From assembly GCA_948585895.1 (NCBI GenBank), contig CAPBNZ010000019.1, positions 1-19,854 of the forward strand: a DNA stretch of 19,854 bases. Direction: 5' to 3'. Origin of the DNA: an uncultured Clostridia bacterium. GTDB lineage: Bacteria; Bacillota; Clostridia; TANB77; CAG-508. Every line of letters begins with the position of its first letter. Position 1 is the first letter of the stretch. Both the position numbers and the translations under genes were made by a program. Below the pieces are notes generated by a model. The model did no database searches and was not told the DNA's origin. It worked only from the letters and a program-made list of their open reading frames with translations. Shown in pieces: positions 1 through 6,419 of this stretch.

Positions 1-1
1 G

Positions 2-130
2 TGGTATAAAAACTTACCACCCGCTGGTGCAAAACATGTTTTTACCACTCCAAAACAAGATGTCAGAATGACTATGAAGGGTTATTCTGACAAAACCAAA
101 ATTTTTAGCCCTGCTAGCCGGGGCATCTAA
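2..130 (+). CDS. Tandem small peptide, copy 1 (5' end outside window)
   Basis: The last 42 codons of a small gene run from the window edge to a TAA at 128-130. The encoded peptide begins WYKNLPPAGAKHVFTTPK and ends KTKIFSPASRGI, as does the complete copy at 408-569; only the dozen residues between differ (QDVRMTMKGYSD here, EDLRMPMHEYSE there). The two copies are offset by exactly 439 bases and are nearly identical in DNA at both ends, including the terminator. There is no cysteine, signal peptide or membrane segment, and I do not recognise the family. The fourth codon from the end, stop included, is CGG, a codon absent from the conserved intact genes of this window. The start and any promoter lie to the left of the window. 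Confidence 0.75.
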   Translation, partial: WYKNLPPAGAKHVFTTPKQDVRMTMKGYSDKTKIFSPASRGI

Positions 131-132
131 CA

Positions 133-163
133 AAGGCGGAGGAATTATCCCTCCGCTTTTTTT
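133..163 (+). terminator. Intrinsic terminator of small peptide copy 1
   Basis: The stem GCGGAGG (136-142) pairs with CCTCCGC (150-156) and is followed by a run of seven T (157-163). It starts six bases after the stop codon. The same hairpin recurs after copy 2. Confidence 0.9.
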
Positions 164-348
164 AACTTCTATTTCTATTTTACTTCACTTTTATATTTTT
201 TGATTACTATTTGAATTTTTAGATTTCAATCCTAATGGTTTTGTTTAGTTAATTCCTGACCACACTAAAATCAACTCTTTTTCTAATCATAAAGTTAGTT
301 ATTGTCATTGTGACCTTAATTTTATCATAAAACTTTACGTTTACTCTA

Positions 349-377
349 TTGAAATTAAGTAGAAAAAGTGTTATATT
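349..377 (+). promoter_or_regulatory. Promoter of small peptide copy 2
   Basis: TTGAAA (349-354) and TATATT (372-377) are separated by 17 bases, five of six matches to each vegetative hexamer. The start codon is 31 bases downstream, preceded by a strong AAAGGAGG site at 394-401. Confidence 0.75.
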
Positions 378-407
378 ATTTATACTATCATGTAAAGGAG
401 GTGTCCT

Positions 408-569
408 ATGGAAGCAAAAAAGTTAGATAAAAAGGAATTGTGGTATAAAAACTTACCACCCGCTGGTGCAAAACATGTTTTTACCACTCCAAAAGAGGAT
501 CTTCGAATGCCCATGCATGAGTATTCGGAAAAAACGAAGATTTTTAGCCCTGCTAGCCGGGGCATCTAA
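408..569 (+). CDS. Small conserved-looking peptide, copy 2 (53 aa)
   Basis: ATG at 408 follows AAAGGAGG (394-401) by six bases, and TAA is at 567-569. The 53-residue product has a charged, lysine-rich first ten residues, then WYKNLPPAGAKHVFTTPK, a variable centre, and KTKIFSPASRGI at the end. A dedicated promoter, a near-consensus ribosome binding site, its own terminator and protein-level conservation with copy 1 make it a real and probably well expressed gene. I do not recognise it; function is unknown. It lacks cysteines and hydrophobic stretches, so it is likely cytoplasmic unless exported by a dedicated route. The codon CGG (558-560) lies three codons before the stop, 14 bases before the hairpin stem. 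If CGG provokes a +1 shift here, as suggested for two other genes in the window, the frame would stay open through the terminator. Confidence 0.85.
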   Translation: MEAKKLDKKELWYKNLPPAGAKHVFTTPKEDLRMPMHEYSEKTKIFSPASRGI

Positions 570-570
570 C

Positions 571-601
571 AAAGGCGGAGGAATTATTCCTCCGCTTTTT
601 T
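571..601 (+). terminator. Intrinsic terminator of small peptide copy 2
   Basis: GCGGAGG (575-581) pairs with CCTCCGC (589-595) and is followed by six T (596-601). It is the duplicate of the hairpin at 136-156. Confidence 0.9.
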
Positions 602-732
602 CCAATTTCTGTTGCTATTTTAATTTTAAATAATGCTATTTTCATTTCTTTTGATTCATATTTGAATTATAAAAACTAAAAAATTTCTTCTAATTCTACT
701 AAATTTTGAAAAAGAAACGTCCTGATTATACA

Positions 733-1194
733 TTACATATCATCGTCTTCATCACAGTCATGACATCCATGACAATTTCCAGAACATCCTTTGTTATCTT
801 CTTGATCTATGTCTCCAGACCAATCTAATTCAATAATGTTTTGACATTCTGGGCATTCTATTTCTGTTTTATTTTCATCTACATCGATAATAAATTCATA
901 GTTACAATATGGACATATGATTTCAAAGTCAAATCCATCTTCTGCATATATGTCTTTTTCAATATTGTCAATTACTTGTTGCATTTGATTGATTTGTGAA
1001 CTTAATTTGTTTTGTGTATCTTCTAGTTTTGCTATTTCTTCTTTTTTATAGTCCATAATGGAATCCATTTGGTCTAATACAATATCTAAAAAAGATGCAA
1101 ATCTCCCTTTTACATATTCTAGGTCTTCTTTATTTTTTATATTTTTTTCTATGTCATCTAAAAAACTTTTATATTCGTTTTTTAATATTCCCAT
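733..1194 (-). CDS. CD1247-like coiled-coil/zinc-ribbon protein
   Basis: The 153-residue product has a helical N-terminal region with a likely coiled coil (about residues 45-85), then a zinc ribbon with CPYC (94-97) and CPEC (114-117), and an acidic tail with a second cluster of Cys and His (residues 137-147, CSGNCHGCHDC). The layout resembles the clostridial CD1247 N-terminal-domain proteins often found beside efp; that family name is from memory. No biochemical role is known to me; metal binding is an inference from the cysteine pairs. The start at 1194 was chosen because AAAGGTG lies just upstream at a normal distance; an in-frame ATG at 1248 would overlap efp by 38 bases. It is the last gene of the yqeG-to-efp run, 16 bases after efp. 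Confidence 0.8.
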   Translation of the reverse strand: MGILKNEYKSFLDDIEKNIKNKEDLEYVKGRFASFLDIVLDQMDSIMDYKKEEIAKLEDTQNKLSSQINQMQQVIDNIEKDIYAEDGFDFEIICPYCNYEFIIDVDENKTEIECPECQNIIELDWSGDIDQEDNKGCSGNCHGCHDCDEDDDM

Positions 1195-1210
1195 TTTGTT
1201 AATCACCTTT

Positions 1211-1777
1211 CTATACTCTTTCCATATACTCACATGTTCTAGTATCAATTTTTAAGATATCACCAATATTTACAAATAACGGAACTTGAATTTCTAAACC
1301 TGTTTCTAGTTTTGCTGGTTTCCCTGAAGTGGTTGTTGTATTACCACTAAATCCTGGTTCTGTATATGTAACTTCTAATTCTACAAATGTTGGTGGTTCT
1401 ACCGCAAATGTATTTCCTTTATAAGAAAGCACGGTTACTTCCATATTTTCTTTTAAATATTTTAGGCAATCTCCTAATTGTTCTTCATTTAATGGCATTT
1501 GATCATACGTTTCATTATCCATGAAATAGTATAACCCTCCATCATTATATAAATATTGCATTACCTTTTTCTCAATTTCTGCTGCTGGAAATTTGTCAGA
1601 TGGATTGAATGTCTTTTCTAAGGTTGCTCCTGTTATAACATTTTTTAGTTTTGTTCTAACAAATGCTGAACCCTTTCCTGGTTTTACGTGTTGAAATTCT
1701 ACTACTCTAAATACATTTCCTTCCATTTCAAATGTTGTTCCATTTCTAAAATCTCCTGCTGAATATACTGATGCCAT
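1211..1777 (-). CDS. efp: Elongation factor P
   Basis: The 188-residue protein has the usual EF-P length and three-domain layout: a KOW-like N-terminal domain (about 1-62), then two OB-fold domains. The loop VKPGKGSAF places the tip lysine at residue 35, the position that contacts the peptidyl-tRNA end and is modified in some bacteria. The C-terminal signature PLFVNIGDILKIDTRT is intact. EF-P binds ribosomes stalled on consecutive prolines and promotes peptide bond formation. Start 1777 was chosen because AAGGAG lies eight bases upstream; the ATG two codons earlier is too close to that site. It sits directly downstream of the M24 peptidase, the same neighbourhood as yqhT-efp in Bacillus subtilis. 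Confidence 0.97.
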   Translation of the reverse strand: MASVYSAGDFRNGTTFEMEGNVFRVVEFQHVKPGKGSAFVRTKLKNVITGATLEKTFNPSDKFPAAEIEKKVMQYLYNDGGLYYFMDNETYDQMPLNEEQLGDCLKYLKENMEVTVLSYKGNTFAVEPPTFVELEVTYTEPGFSGNTTTTSGKPAKLETGLEIQVPLFVNIGDILKIDTRTCEYMERV

Positions 1778-1898
1778 AATCATTTCTCCTTTCAATCTTA
1801 TCCTATCTTTTCTCATTTTTAATAGATATTTTTTATTTTACTACAAATTCCCAGAAAAATCAAGTGTTTTAGAATAAGGAATAACAATTCCATTATTA

Positions 1899-2958
1899 CT
1901 ATATTATAATATAATTTTTCTCTGATTTTGTTAAATTTATACAACCAAATTTTGTAATTTGAATGGTATCTTCTATCCTAACACCAAATTTTCCTGGTAT
2001 ATAAATCCCTGGTTCATTGGTAACTACCATATTTTCTCGTAATTGTGTGTCTGATTTATAGCTAACATAAGGTGATTCATGAATTTCCATTCCTACCCCA
2101 TGACCTAAACTATGAACTAAATCATAACCATGTAACTTGAAGTCATTTTCTACCATTTTGGTAAGCAATCTCGTGCTTGCTCCATCTTTATATTGTAACC
2201 CCGTTTGTTCTTGATTTTTTAATACTAAATCATAAACTGGTTTTATTTCTTCTGGTACTTCTCCCACAAAAAACGTTCTCGTCATATCAGAGCAATAACC
2301 ATTTACTTTGCATCCCATATCAATGGTAATTATATCTCTTTCTTGTATTTTTCGCTCTGTTGGTACTGCATGTGGTTTAGATGTGTTCTCTCCGTGATGC
2401 TACTATCGTTTCGAAAGATAACCCATCTGTTCTTTGCTTATAATATTCTTCTATTTCGTTTGCTATCTGCTTTTCTGTCATACCTGGCTTGATATAAGAT
2501 AATATATAGTTAAAACAATTATCAGTTATCTCACATGCTTTTTCTAAATTTCTAATCTCTTCTTGGTCTTTTATCATTCTTTGCTTTTCTATCATATGCT
2601 CTGTTTCTACAAAATTATGAATCTTGAATTTTCTAATATAATCTTTATATTTAGCATAAGAAATATCATATTCTTCAAATCCCACATTCTCACAGAATAA
2701 AAAGAAGTTTTCGTAATCATCTTTTGATACATCATGAACATCATATACAATGATTTCATCAAATAAAGTTAATGTACTATGTACTTGCTCTATATATCTA
2801 GCATCTGTAATATAGATATTTTCCTTTCTTGTTAAAAGAAAAATACCTTCTGCTTCTATATTAGTCAAATAACGTATATTCACAGGATTCGTCAAAATTA
2901 AACCTTGCAAATTTAAGCTAGACATCTTATTTCTTAACCATTGTATTTTAGCATTCAT
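1899..2958 (-). CDS. yqhT: M24 Xaa-Pro peptidase, interrupted by a single +1 frameshift
   Basis: Read with one base skipped at 2394, this is a 352-residue metallopeptidase of normal family length. It has a creatinase-like N-terminal domain (about 1-130) and an M24 pita-bread catalytic domain with all five metal ligands: D213, D224, H286, E315 and E329. Such enzymes remove an N-terminal residue preceding proline. Without the shift, translation stops after residue 193 and every metal ligand is lost. The break falls in the conserved VASGENTSKPHA segment: the DNA reads GCA TCA CGG AGA, whereas GCA TCA GGA GAG is needed. Both halves are otherwise free of stops and well conserved, so the gene does not look decayed. 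ATG at 2958 follows AAGGGG by eight bases. It lies between the prepilin peptidase gene and efp. Confidence 0.9.
2391..2397 (-). other. +1 frameshift site TCA-CGG-A in the M24 peptidase gene
   Basis: Reading the minus strand, codon 188 is TCA and codon 189 is CGG, beginning at 2394. Skipping that one C gives GGA, the expected conserved glycine, and restores the frame to the end of the gene. The unshifted frame reaches TAA only four codons after the CGG, so the stop codon is not at the shift point itself. No Shine-Dalgarno-like stimulator is obvious just upstream. Confidence 0.75.
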
Positions 2959-3026
2959 CTTTTCATCCCCTTACCATTCCAGTAATCCTATTACTAAGGT
3001 TACTTTCCAAAAGTATAAAATTAAGT

Positions 3027-3779
3027 TTATGTATGATACATTCCTAAAGTAAAAATTTGCATCAATATTGTTTTTATTTGTTCAAATGGTACATACATAC
3101 TAATAAAGGTTGCTATTACAATAAATGGTCCAAACGGTATATACTCATCTGATTTTTTAAGTTTGGTGACTAATAGTACAATGCTAAGTATTGCCCCTAT
3201 TAGAAAGGAGACTAATGTTATAATGATAATATTCGATAATCCAAAAAATAATCCTAATGCTCCCATTAATTTAACATCGCCAAATCCCATCGCTTCTTTT
3301 CCATAAAATATTCCTCCTAGTAATGTAATTACTAAGAAAATTCCTCCGCCTGCTACCATGCCTAATAACATGTTAATGGTAATTGCTACACTTGATAAAC
3401 CATATAAAAAAGCAAATATGAATCCTACTTCAAATATTGTTAGATTTAATCGGTTTGGTATAATTTGTAACTTGAAATCAATAACAAATACAGATAATAA
3501 CATAGGGGTTAATATCAAAAATTTGATTAAATCTAAATTCCCAATGATTGTATCTTTTACGCCATATATGTATACCAAAGTCACATATATTACAGCTGTT
3601 AAAAACATTATTATATAGTTTGGTTTAAAATTTATTTTATATACACTGATTATATCTTTTGAAAAAACTTTTTTGTATTCTGGTAATCTTTTGTTGGCCC
3701 AATCTACTATCTGTCCTACAATTAATCCTAAAATTGCTACTATTACATAATAAAGTATATGTACATCATTAAAATACAT
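3027..3779 (-). CDS. pilD: Type IV prepilin peptidase (A24 family)
   Basis: The 250-residue polytopic membrane protein has about seven or eight hydrophobic segments. The two catalytic aspartates of the A24 aspartic peptidases are visible: D101 in VIDFKLQIIPNR and D168 in GFGDVK. It would cleave leader peptides of type IV pilin-like proteins on the cytoplasmic face of the membrane. The N-terminal region lacks the paired CxxC motifs of the cytoplasmic methyltransferase domain seen in classical PilD, so it may cleave without N-methylating, or methylate poorly. No pilin or pilus-assembly gene is in the window. ATG at 3779 has AAAGGAAG upstream. Its position between yqeG and the M24 peptidase gene suggests co-transcription with them. 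Confidence 0.93.
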   Translation of the reverse strand: MYFNDVHILYYVIVAILGLIVGQIVDWANKRLPEYKKVFSKDIISVYKINFKPNYIIMFLTAVIYVTLVYIYGVKDTIIGNLDLIKFLILTPMLLSVFVIDFKLQIIPNRLNLTIFEVGFIFAFLYGLSSVAITINMLLGMVAGGGIFLVITLLGGIFYGKEAMGFGDVKLMGALGLFFGLSNIIIITLVSFLIGAILSIVLLVTKLKKSDEYIPFGPFIVIATFISMYVPFEQIKTILMQIFTLGMYHT

Positions 3780-3849
3780 TTTTTTCTTCCTTTCTCAAGG
3801 CTCATTTCTAGTTTAGAAAACAATTGTTATTTAGCAACTATTTTTTAAA

Positions 3850-4353
3850 CTATTTCTCCTTTGTTGTTCGATTTTTATATCTCTTCTTTATCTTATTCTC
3901 TATTGGTCGTTTCCATGCTGTATACCAAAAATCTTTTTCATGAATTGGTTCAACTAATATTGTAAACATTTTACAACGGTTTCCTCCTATAATGTCTGTA
4001 AAAATTTGATCTCCTACTACCGCTATATTGTCAGATTTTTCTTTTAGCTCTTTTTGAACTTTTAAAAATCCTGATTTAAATGGTTTTTTGGCTAAATTTC
4101 GATAGGCGATTCCTAAGCAATTTGCTACTTCTTCTACCTTTTCCTTATGATTGGTATTTGATAAAATATATAATTTTATCCCTTGACCCTTCATTTCTTT
4201 TGCCCAATTAGACACATTTTCTGACATATTTCTTTTATAATCTATTAATGTGTTATCCACATCTAAAATTAATGCTTTTATTTTATTTTTTTGTAAAAAG
4301 TCAATTGTAATTTGCTCAACTTTATTGAAATATGCATTTGGATATAATATCAT
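3850..4353 (-). CDS. yqeG: YqeG-family HAD phosphatase
   Basis: The 167-residue protein carries the haloacid dehalogenase motifs: DVDNTL with nucleophile D31 and D33, SNT (65-67), a lysine region at 89-93, and GDQIFTD (114-120). The length and the motif III spelling match the YqeG family, related to yeast Gep4 and plant phosphatidylglycerophosphate phosphatases. A role in phospholipid synthesis is therefore plausible but not shown here. Start 4353 was preferred because GGAGGG lies just upstream; an ATG nine codons earlier would put that site inside the coding region. A strong promoter (4385-4413) precedes it, making it the first gene of a five-gene run ending with the zinc-ribbon gene at 733. 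Confidence 0.93.
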   Translation of the reverse strand: MILYPNAYFNKVEQITIDFLQKNKIKALILDVDNTLIDYKRNMSENVSNWAKEMKGQGIKLYILSNTNHKEKVEEVANCLGIAYRNLAKKPFKSGFLKVQKELKEKSDNIAVVGDQIFTDIIGGNRCKMFTILVEPIHEKDFWYTAWKRPIENKIKKRYKNRTTKEK

Positions 4354-4384
4354 TTTTCCCTCCGATTGCCAAAATATCAAGTAT

Positions 4385-4413
4385 ATCTTATCAATTTGCT
4401 AGAGGTTTGTCAA
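4385..4413 (-). promoter_or_regulatory. Strong promoter for the yqeG operon
   Basis: On the minus strand TTGACA (4408-4413) is a perfect -35 hexamer and TAAGAT (4385-4390) a five-of-six -10, with 17 bases between them. The yqeG start is 31 bases downstream. It probably drives yqeG, the prepilin peptidase gene, the M24 peptidase gene, efp and the zinc-ribbon gene. Confidence 0.8.
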
Positions 4414-4435
4414 GAGGACTACTTTTTATTTAAAC

Positions 4436-4505
4436 AATGAAACAAGAGGGACAGGCAAAAGTGTTTCAAAAACGGAACACTTTTGCCTGTCCCTCTTGTT
4501 TCATT
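4436..4505. repeat. Perfect 30-bp inverted repeat, REP-like element with GGGACAGG core
   Basis: Positions 4436-4465 are the exact reverse complement of 4476-4505, with a ten-base centre that can pair two more steps (T-G, C-G), leaving a loop of about six. Each arm contains AATGAAACAA and AGGGACAGG. A related single arm sits at 19624-19661, and shorter GGGACAGG copies at 10095-10132. The hairpin covers the stop codon of sleB. It has no clean T-run on either side, so it is not an ordinary terminator, though it may still slow transcription or protect a 3' end. Such GGGACAGG palindromes recall REP-type elements scattered through Firmicutes genomes; that link is from memory. Confidence 0.85.
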
Positions 4506-5187
4506 TGCAAAATCGATGTCTACCAATTGTTATTGTCATTGGTCTCGACCATATCCACTTATTGGTTGCTGTAGAAGGGTTAAAGTAATAGATTGCACCA
4601 TAGCTAGGATCCCAACCATTAATAGCATCTTGTGCTGCTTTTTTTGCTGTTGAATCTGGTGATAAATTGATTTGTCCATCTCTTACTGCATCAAATGCTC
4701 CAGATGCATAGATGACTCCTGATATAGTATTAGGAAATGAGCTGCTTTTTACTCGATTCATAACTACTGCACCTACTGCTACTTGTCCTGTATATGGTTC
4801 TCCTCTCGCCTCTCCATAGATAAGTCTTGCTAATAAATTAACATTGTTGGAATTACTAGAACTTGATGTAGATGAACTTGAGCTATAAATTCCCATAGCT
4901 TTTAATGTTGCTGGTCCCGCAATACCATCTGCTGTTAGTCCATTTTTTCTTTGAAAGTATTTTACTGCATTTACTGTTTGCGTTCCATAAATTCCATCCA
5001 CATTCCCATTATAATATCCCCATCTTTTTAATTTAGTTTGTATTTGTGTTACTTCGCTTCCTCTTGAACCATATTTAGATAAAGCTTCTACCGAATTCTT
5101 TTGAAAAAATATACAAAATGCTCCAATACCAATTATTATAAAAGAAATGATACCCATTATTATTATTTTCTTTTTATCTTTTAACAT
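4501..5187 (-). CDS. sleB: SleB-type spore cortex-lytic / cell wall hydrolase
   Basis: The 228-residue protein begins with a lysine-rich start and a membrane segment (about 8-28), which may be a signal anchor or cleaved signal. A peptidoglycan-binding domain follows (about 36-98, with a DGIYGTQT turn), then a serine-rich linker (102-114), then a SleB/hydrolase_2 catalytic domain (about 117-228) with the YGEARGE motif, whose E126 is the expected catalytic glutamate. SleB attacks the muramic-lactam cortex during germination; vegetative relatives also exist, so the spore role is likely but not certain. ATG at 5187 follows AAGGTGAG. The stop codon lies inside the inverted repeat at 4436-4505. A good promoter is at 5243-5271, so it can be expressed separately from holA. 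Confidence 0.9.
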   Translation of the reverse strand: MLKDKKKIIIMGIISFIIIGIGAFCIFFQKNSVEALSKYGSRGSEVTQIQTKLKRWGYYNGNVDGIYGTQTVNAVKYFQRKNGLTADGIAGPATLKAMGIYSSSSSTSSSSNSNNVNLLARLIYGEARGEPYTGQVAVGAVVMNRVKSSSFPNTISGVIYASGAFDAVRDGQINLSPDSTAKKAAQDAINGWDPSYGAIYYFNPSTATNKWIWSRPMTITIGRHRFCK

Positions 5188-5242
5188 AAACTCACCTTAA
5201 TTCTAAAAATCCTTTTTACTATTTTTATCATTAAGTTCGTTA

Positions 5243-5271
5243 ATTATACATTTTTGGAAATTTATTTTCAA
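5243..5271 (-). promoter_or_regulatory. Promoter of sleB
   Basis: On the minus strand TTGAAA (5266-5271) and a perfect TATAAT (5243-5248) are 17 bases apart, ending 55 bases before the sleB start. This resembles a vegetative promoter more than the forespore sigma-G pattern usual for sleB. Confidence 0.75.
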
Positions 5272-5272
5272 A

Positions 5273-6298
5273 TTAAGAACAATATTGGCAAAGAATAGAT
5301 TGCAATCCAATCTGTAAATCAATTATGCCATTTTTATAATTATAATCTAAATCTCTTAAATTTTGCAAAATATCTCGCAATTCTCTTTCTTCAAAGTATT
5401 TTGCCTGTATTTTATATTTATTTACCAAAAAAATCTGATTTGGCTTTAACTCTAAGCTTTCTATGATGTCTTTGTTATATTTTAACGCTAGTTTTACTAA
5501 ATACAACTTTTTAAAATGATTGTATAAAGTAATCAAAATTTTTTGTAATGGCTCCTTCGCATACACTAAATTTTTTAGGACCTCTAATGCTTTGGCAATC
5601 TCTTTTTTTCCTAATGTATCGGTTAAATCAAAAATAACACTTTCTAATTTTTTTATTGACAATGCATCAATTGTTTCTTTTTGTATCTTTCCACCTTCTC
5701 CTACATATTCAATCAATTTTCGTATTTCATTGATTAAATCCTGCATATTGGTACCACAACATTCTATAAAATATCGCAACATATTCGCTTCTATTTCTAC
5801 TTGATAACCATTACAAATTGCTTTGATTCTTTTTTCAATTTGAATTGGCTTCTGATAATCAAATTTGCATACTACACCTAATTTTTCTATTGTGGAATAT
5901 AATGTTTGCTTATTATCTACTTCCTCTTCTACAAAAACTACTATAACTGCATCATTTACAGTCTTCCTATTGTCTATTAAATAATTACTTATTTTTTCTT
6001 TTAATTTAGACAATTCTGCGTTTTTTCTTTTTCCTTCTTTTTTGAATAGCCCTGTATTTCTTGCTATTATTAACTTCTTTTCATAACCAAAACTAGGAGT
6101 CTCTATATTGGCTATCAGTTCATTACAATTTGTTTCATCTATATTAATATAGTTTATTCCTCTGATACATTCTCCAAATAAATTCTTTATTTTTCTTAAA
6201 GAGGTTTCTAGCAAAAATAGTTCTTCTCCATATAATAAATAAAGAGTTTGCAATTTTCCACTTTTTAGTTCTTTTTCTAAATTTTCAATTGATAACAT
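5273..6298 (-). CDS. holA: DNA polymerase III subunit delta
   Basis: The 341-residue protein opens with the HolA pattern: a short helix, LQTLYLLYGEELFLLE in the place of a Walker A region, and a long helical C-terminal domain. Delta opens the beta sliding clamp as part of the clamp loader that loads polymerase III onto primed DNA. Length is normal for the family (about 330-345). ATG at 6298 is preceded by AGGAG. It lies between sleB and the debranching-type gene, on the same strand as both. The identification rests on overall pattern, since this family is poorly conserved. Confidence 0.9.
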   Translation of the reverse strand: MLSIENLEKELKSGKLQTLYLLYGEELFLLETSLRKIKNLFGECIRGINYINIDETNCNELIANIETPSFGYEKKLIIARNTGLFKKEGKRKNAELSKLKEKISNYLIDNRKTVNDAVIVVFVEEEVDNKQTLYSTIEKLGVVCKFDYQKPIQIEKRIKAICNGYQVEIEANMLRYFIECCGTNMQDLINEIRKLIEYVGEGGKIQKETIDALSIKKLESVIFDLTDTLGKKEIAKALEVLKNLVYAKEPLQKILITLYNHFKKLYLVKLALKYNKDIIESLELKPNQIFLVNKYKIQAKYFEERELRDILQNLRDLDYNYKNGIIDLQIGLQSILCQYCS

Positions 6299-6356
6299 TA
6301 TTTTTCTCCTAATTTGATAACTTTTGCCAAGTAGTTTTACTCATTGCAACACATAA

Positions 6357-6365
6357 ATTGTACCA
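6357..6365 (-). promoter_or_regulatory. Possible extended -10 promoter for holA
   Basis: The minus strand reads TGGTACAAT, an extended -10 element, 59 bases before the holA start. No good -35 hexamer is present at the right distance, so the call is weak. The 121 bases between the debranching-type gene and holA (6299-6419) show nothing else. Confidence 0.35.
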
Positions 6366-6419
6366 AAATAATAGATTACACCTTAGCTAACAACATTGAC
6401 AGAGTAATAACCATACTTT

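Larger units (their letters stand above)
1..601 (+). repeat. Tandem duplication of a small-peptide gene with its terminator
   Basis: Positions 1-163 match 440-601 at a constant offset of 439 bases up to the T-runs. The first 55 or so bases of the match and the last stretch through the terminator are almost unchanged, while the middle of the coding part has drifted. Identity that extends past the stop codon into the hairpin indicates a recent duplication or gene conversion. The 244 bases between the units (164-407) hold the promoter of copy 2 and otherwise AT-rich sequence with no gene that I can see. More copies may lie to the left of the window. Confidence 0.85.

Noticed and set aside
380..565. 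A 61-codon open frame on the minus strand opposite the small peptide gene.
   Set aside because: It is antisense to a gene with a clear promoter, ribosome binding site and terminator, and has none of these itself.
408..601. The CGG-containing small ORF plus hairpin as a transcription attenuator leader.
   Set aside because: No plus-strand gene follows before 11439, and the same arrangement after copy 1 leads only to copy 2, which has its own promoter.
1899..2958. Treating the two M24 peptidase halves as separate genes or as a decayed pseudogene.
   Set aside because: A single skipped base restores a full-length protein with all five metal ligands. There is no other damage, and the downstream half has no suitable start with a ribosome binding site.
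4436..4505. The 30-bp hairpin as an ordinary rho-independent terminator for sleB.
   Set aside because: No T-run follows on either strand, and sequence relatives elsewhere in the window point to a repeat element. Some termination effect is still possible.
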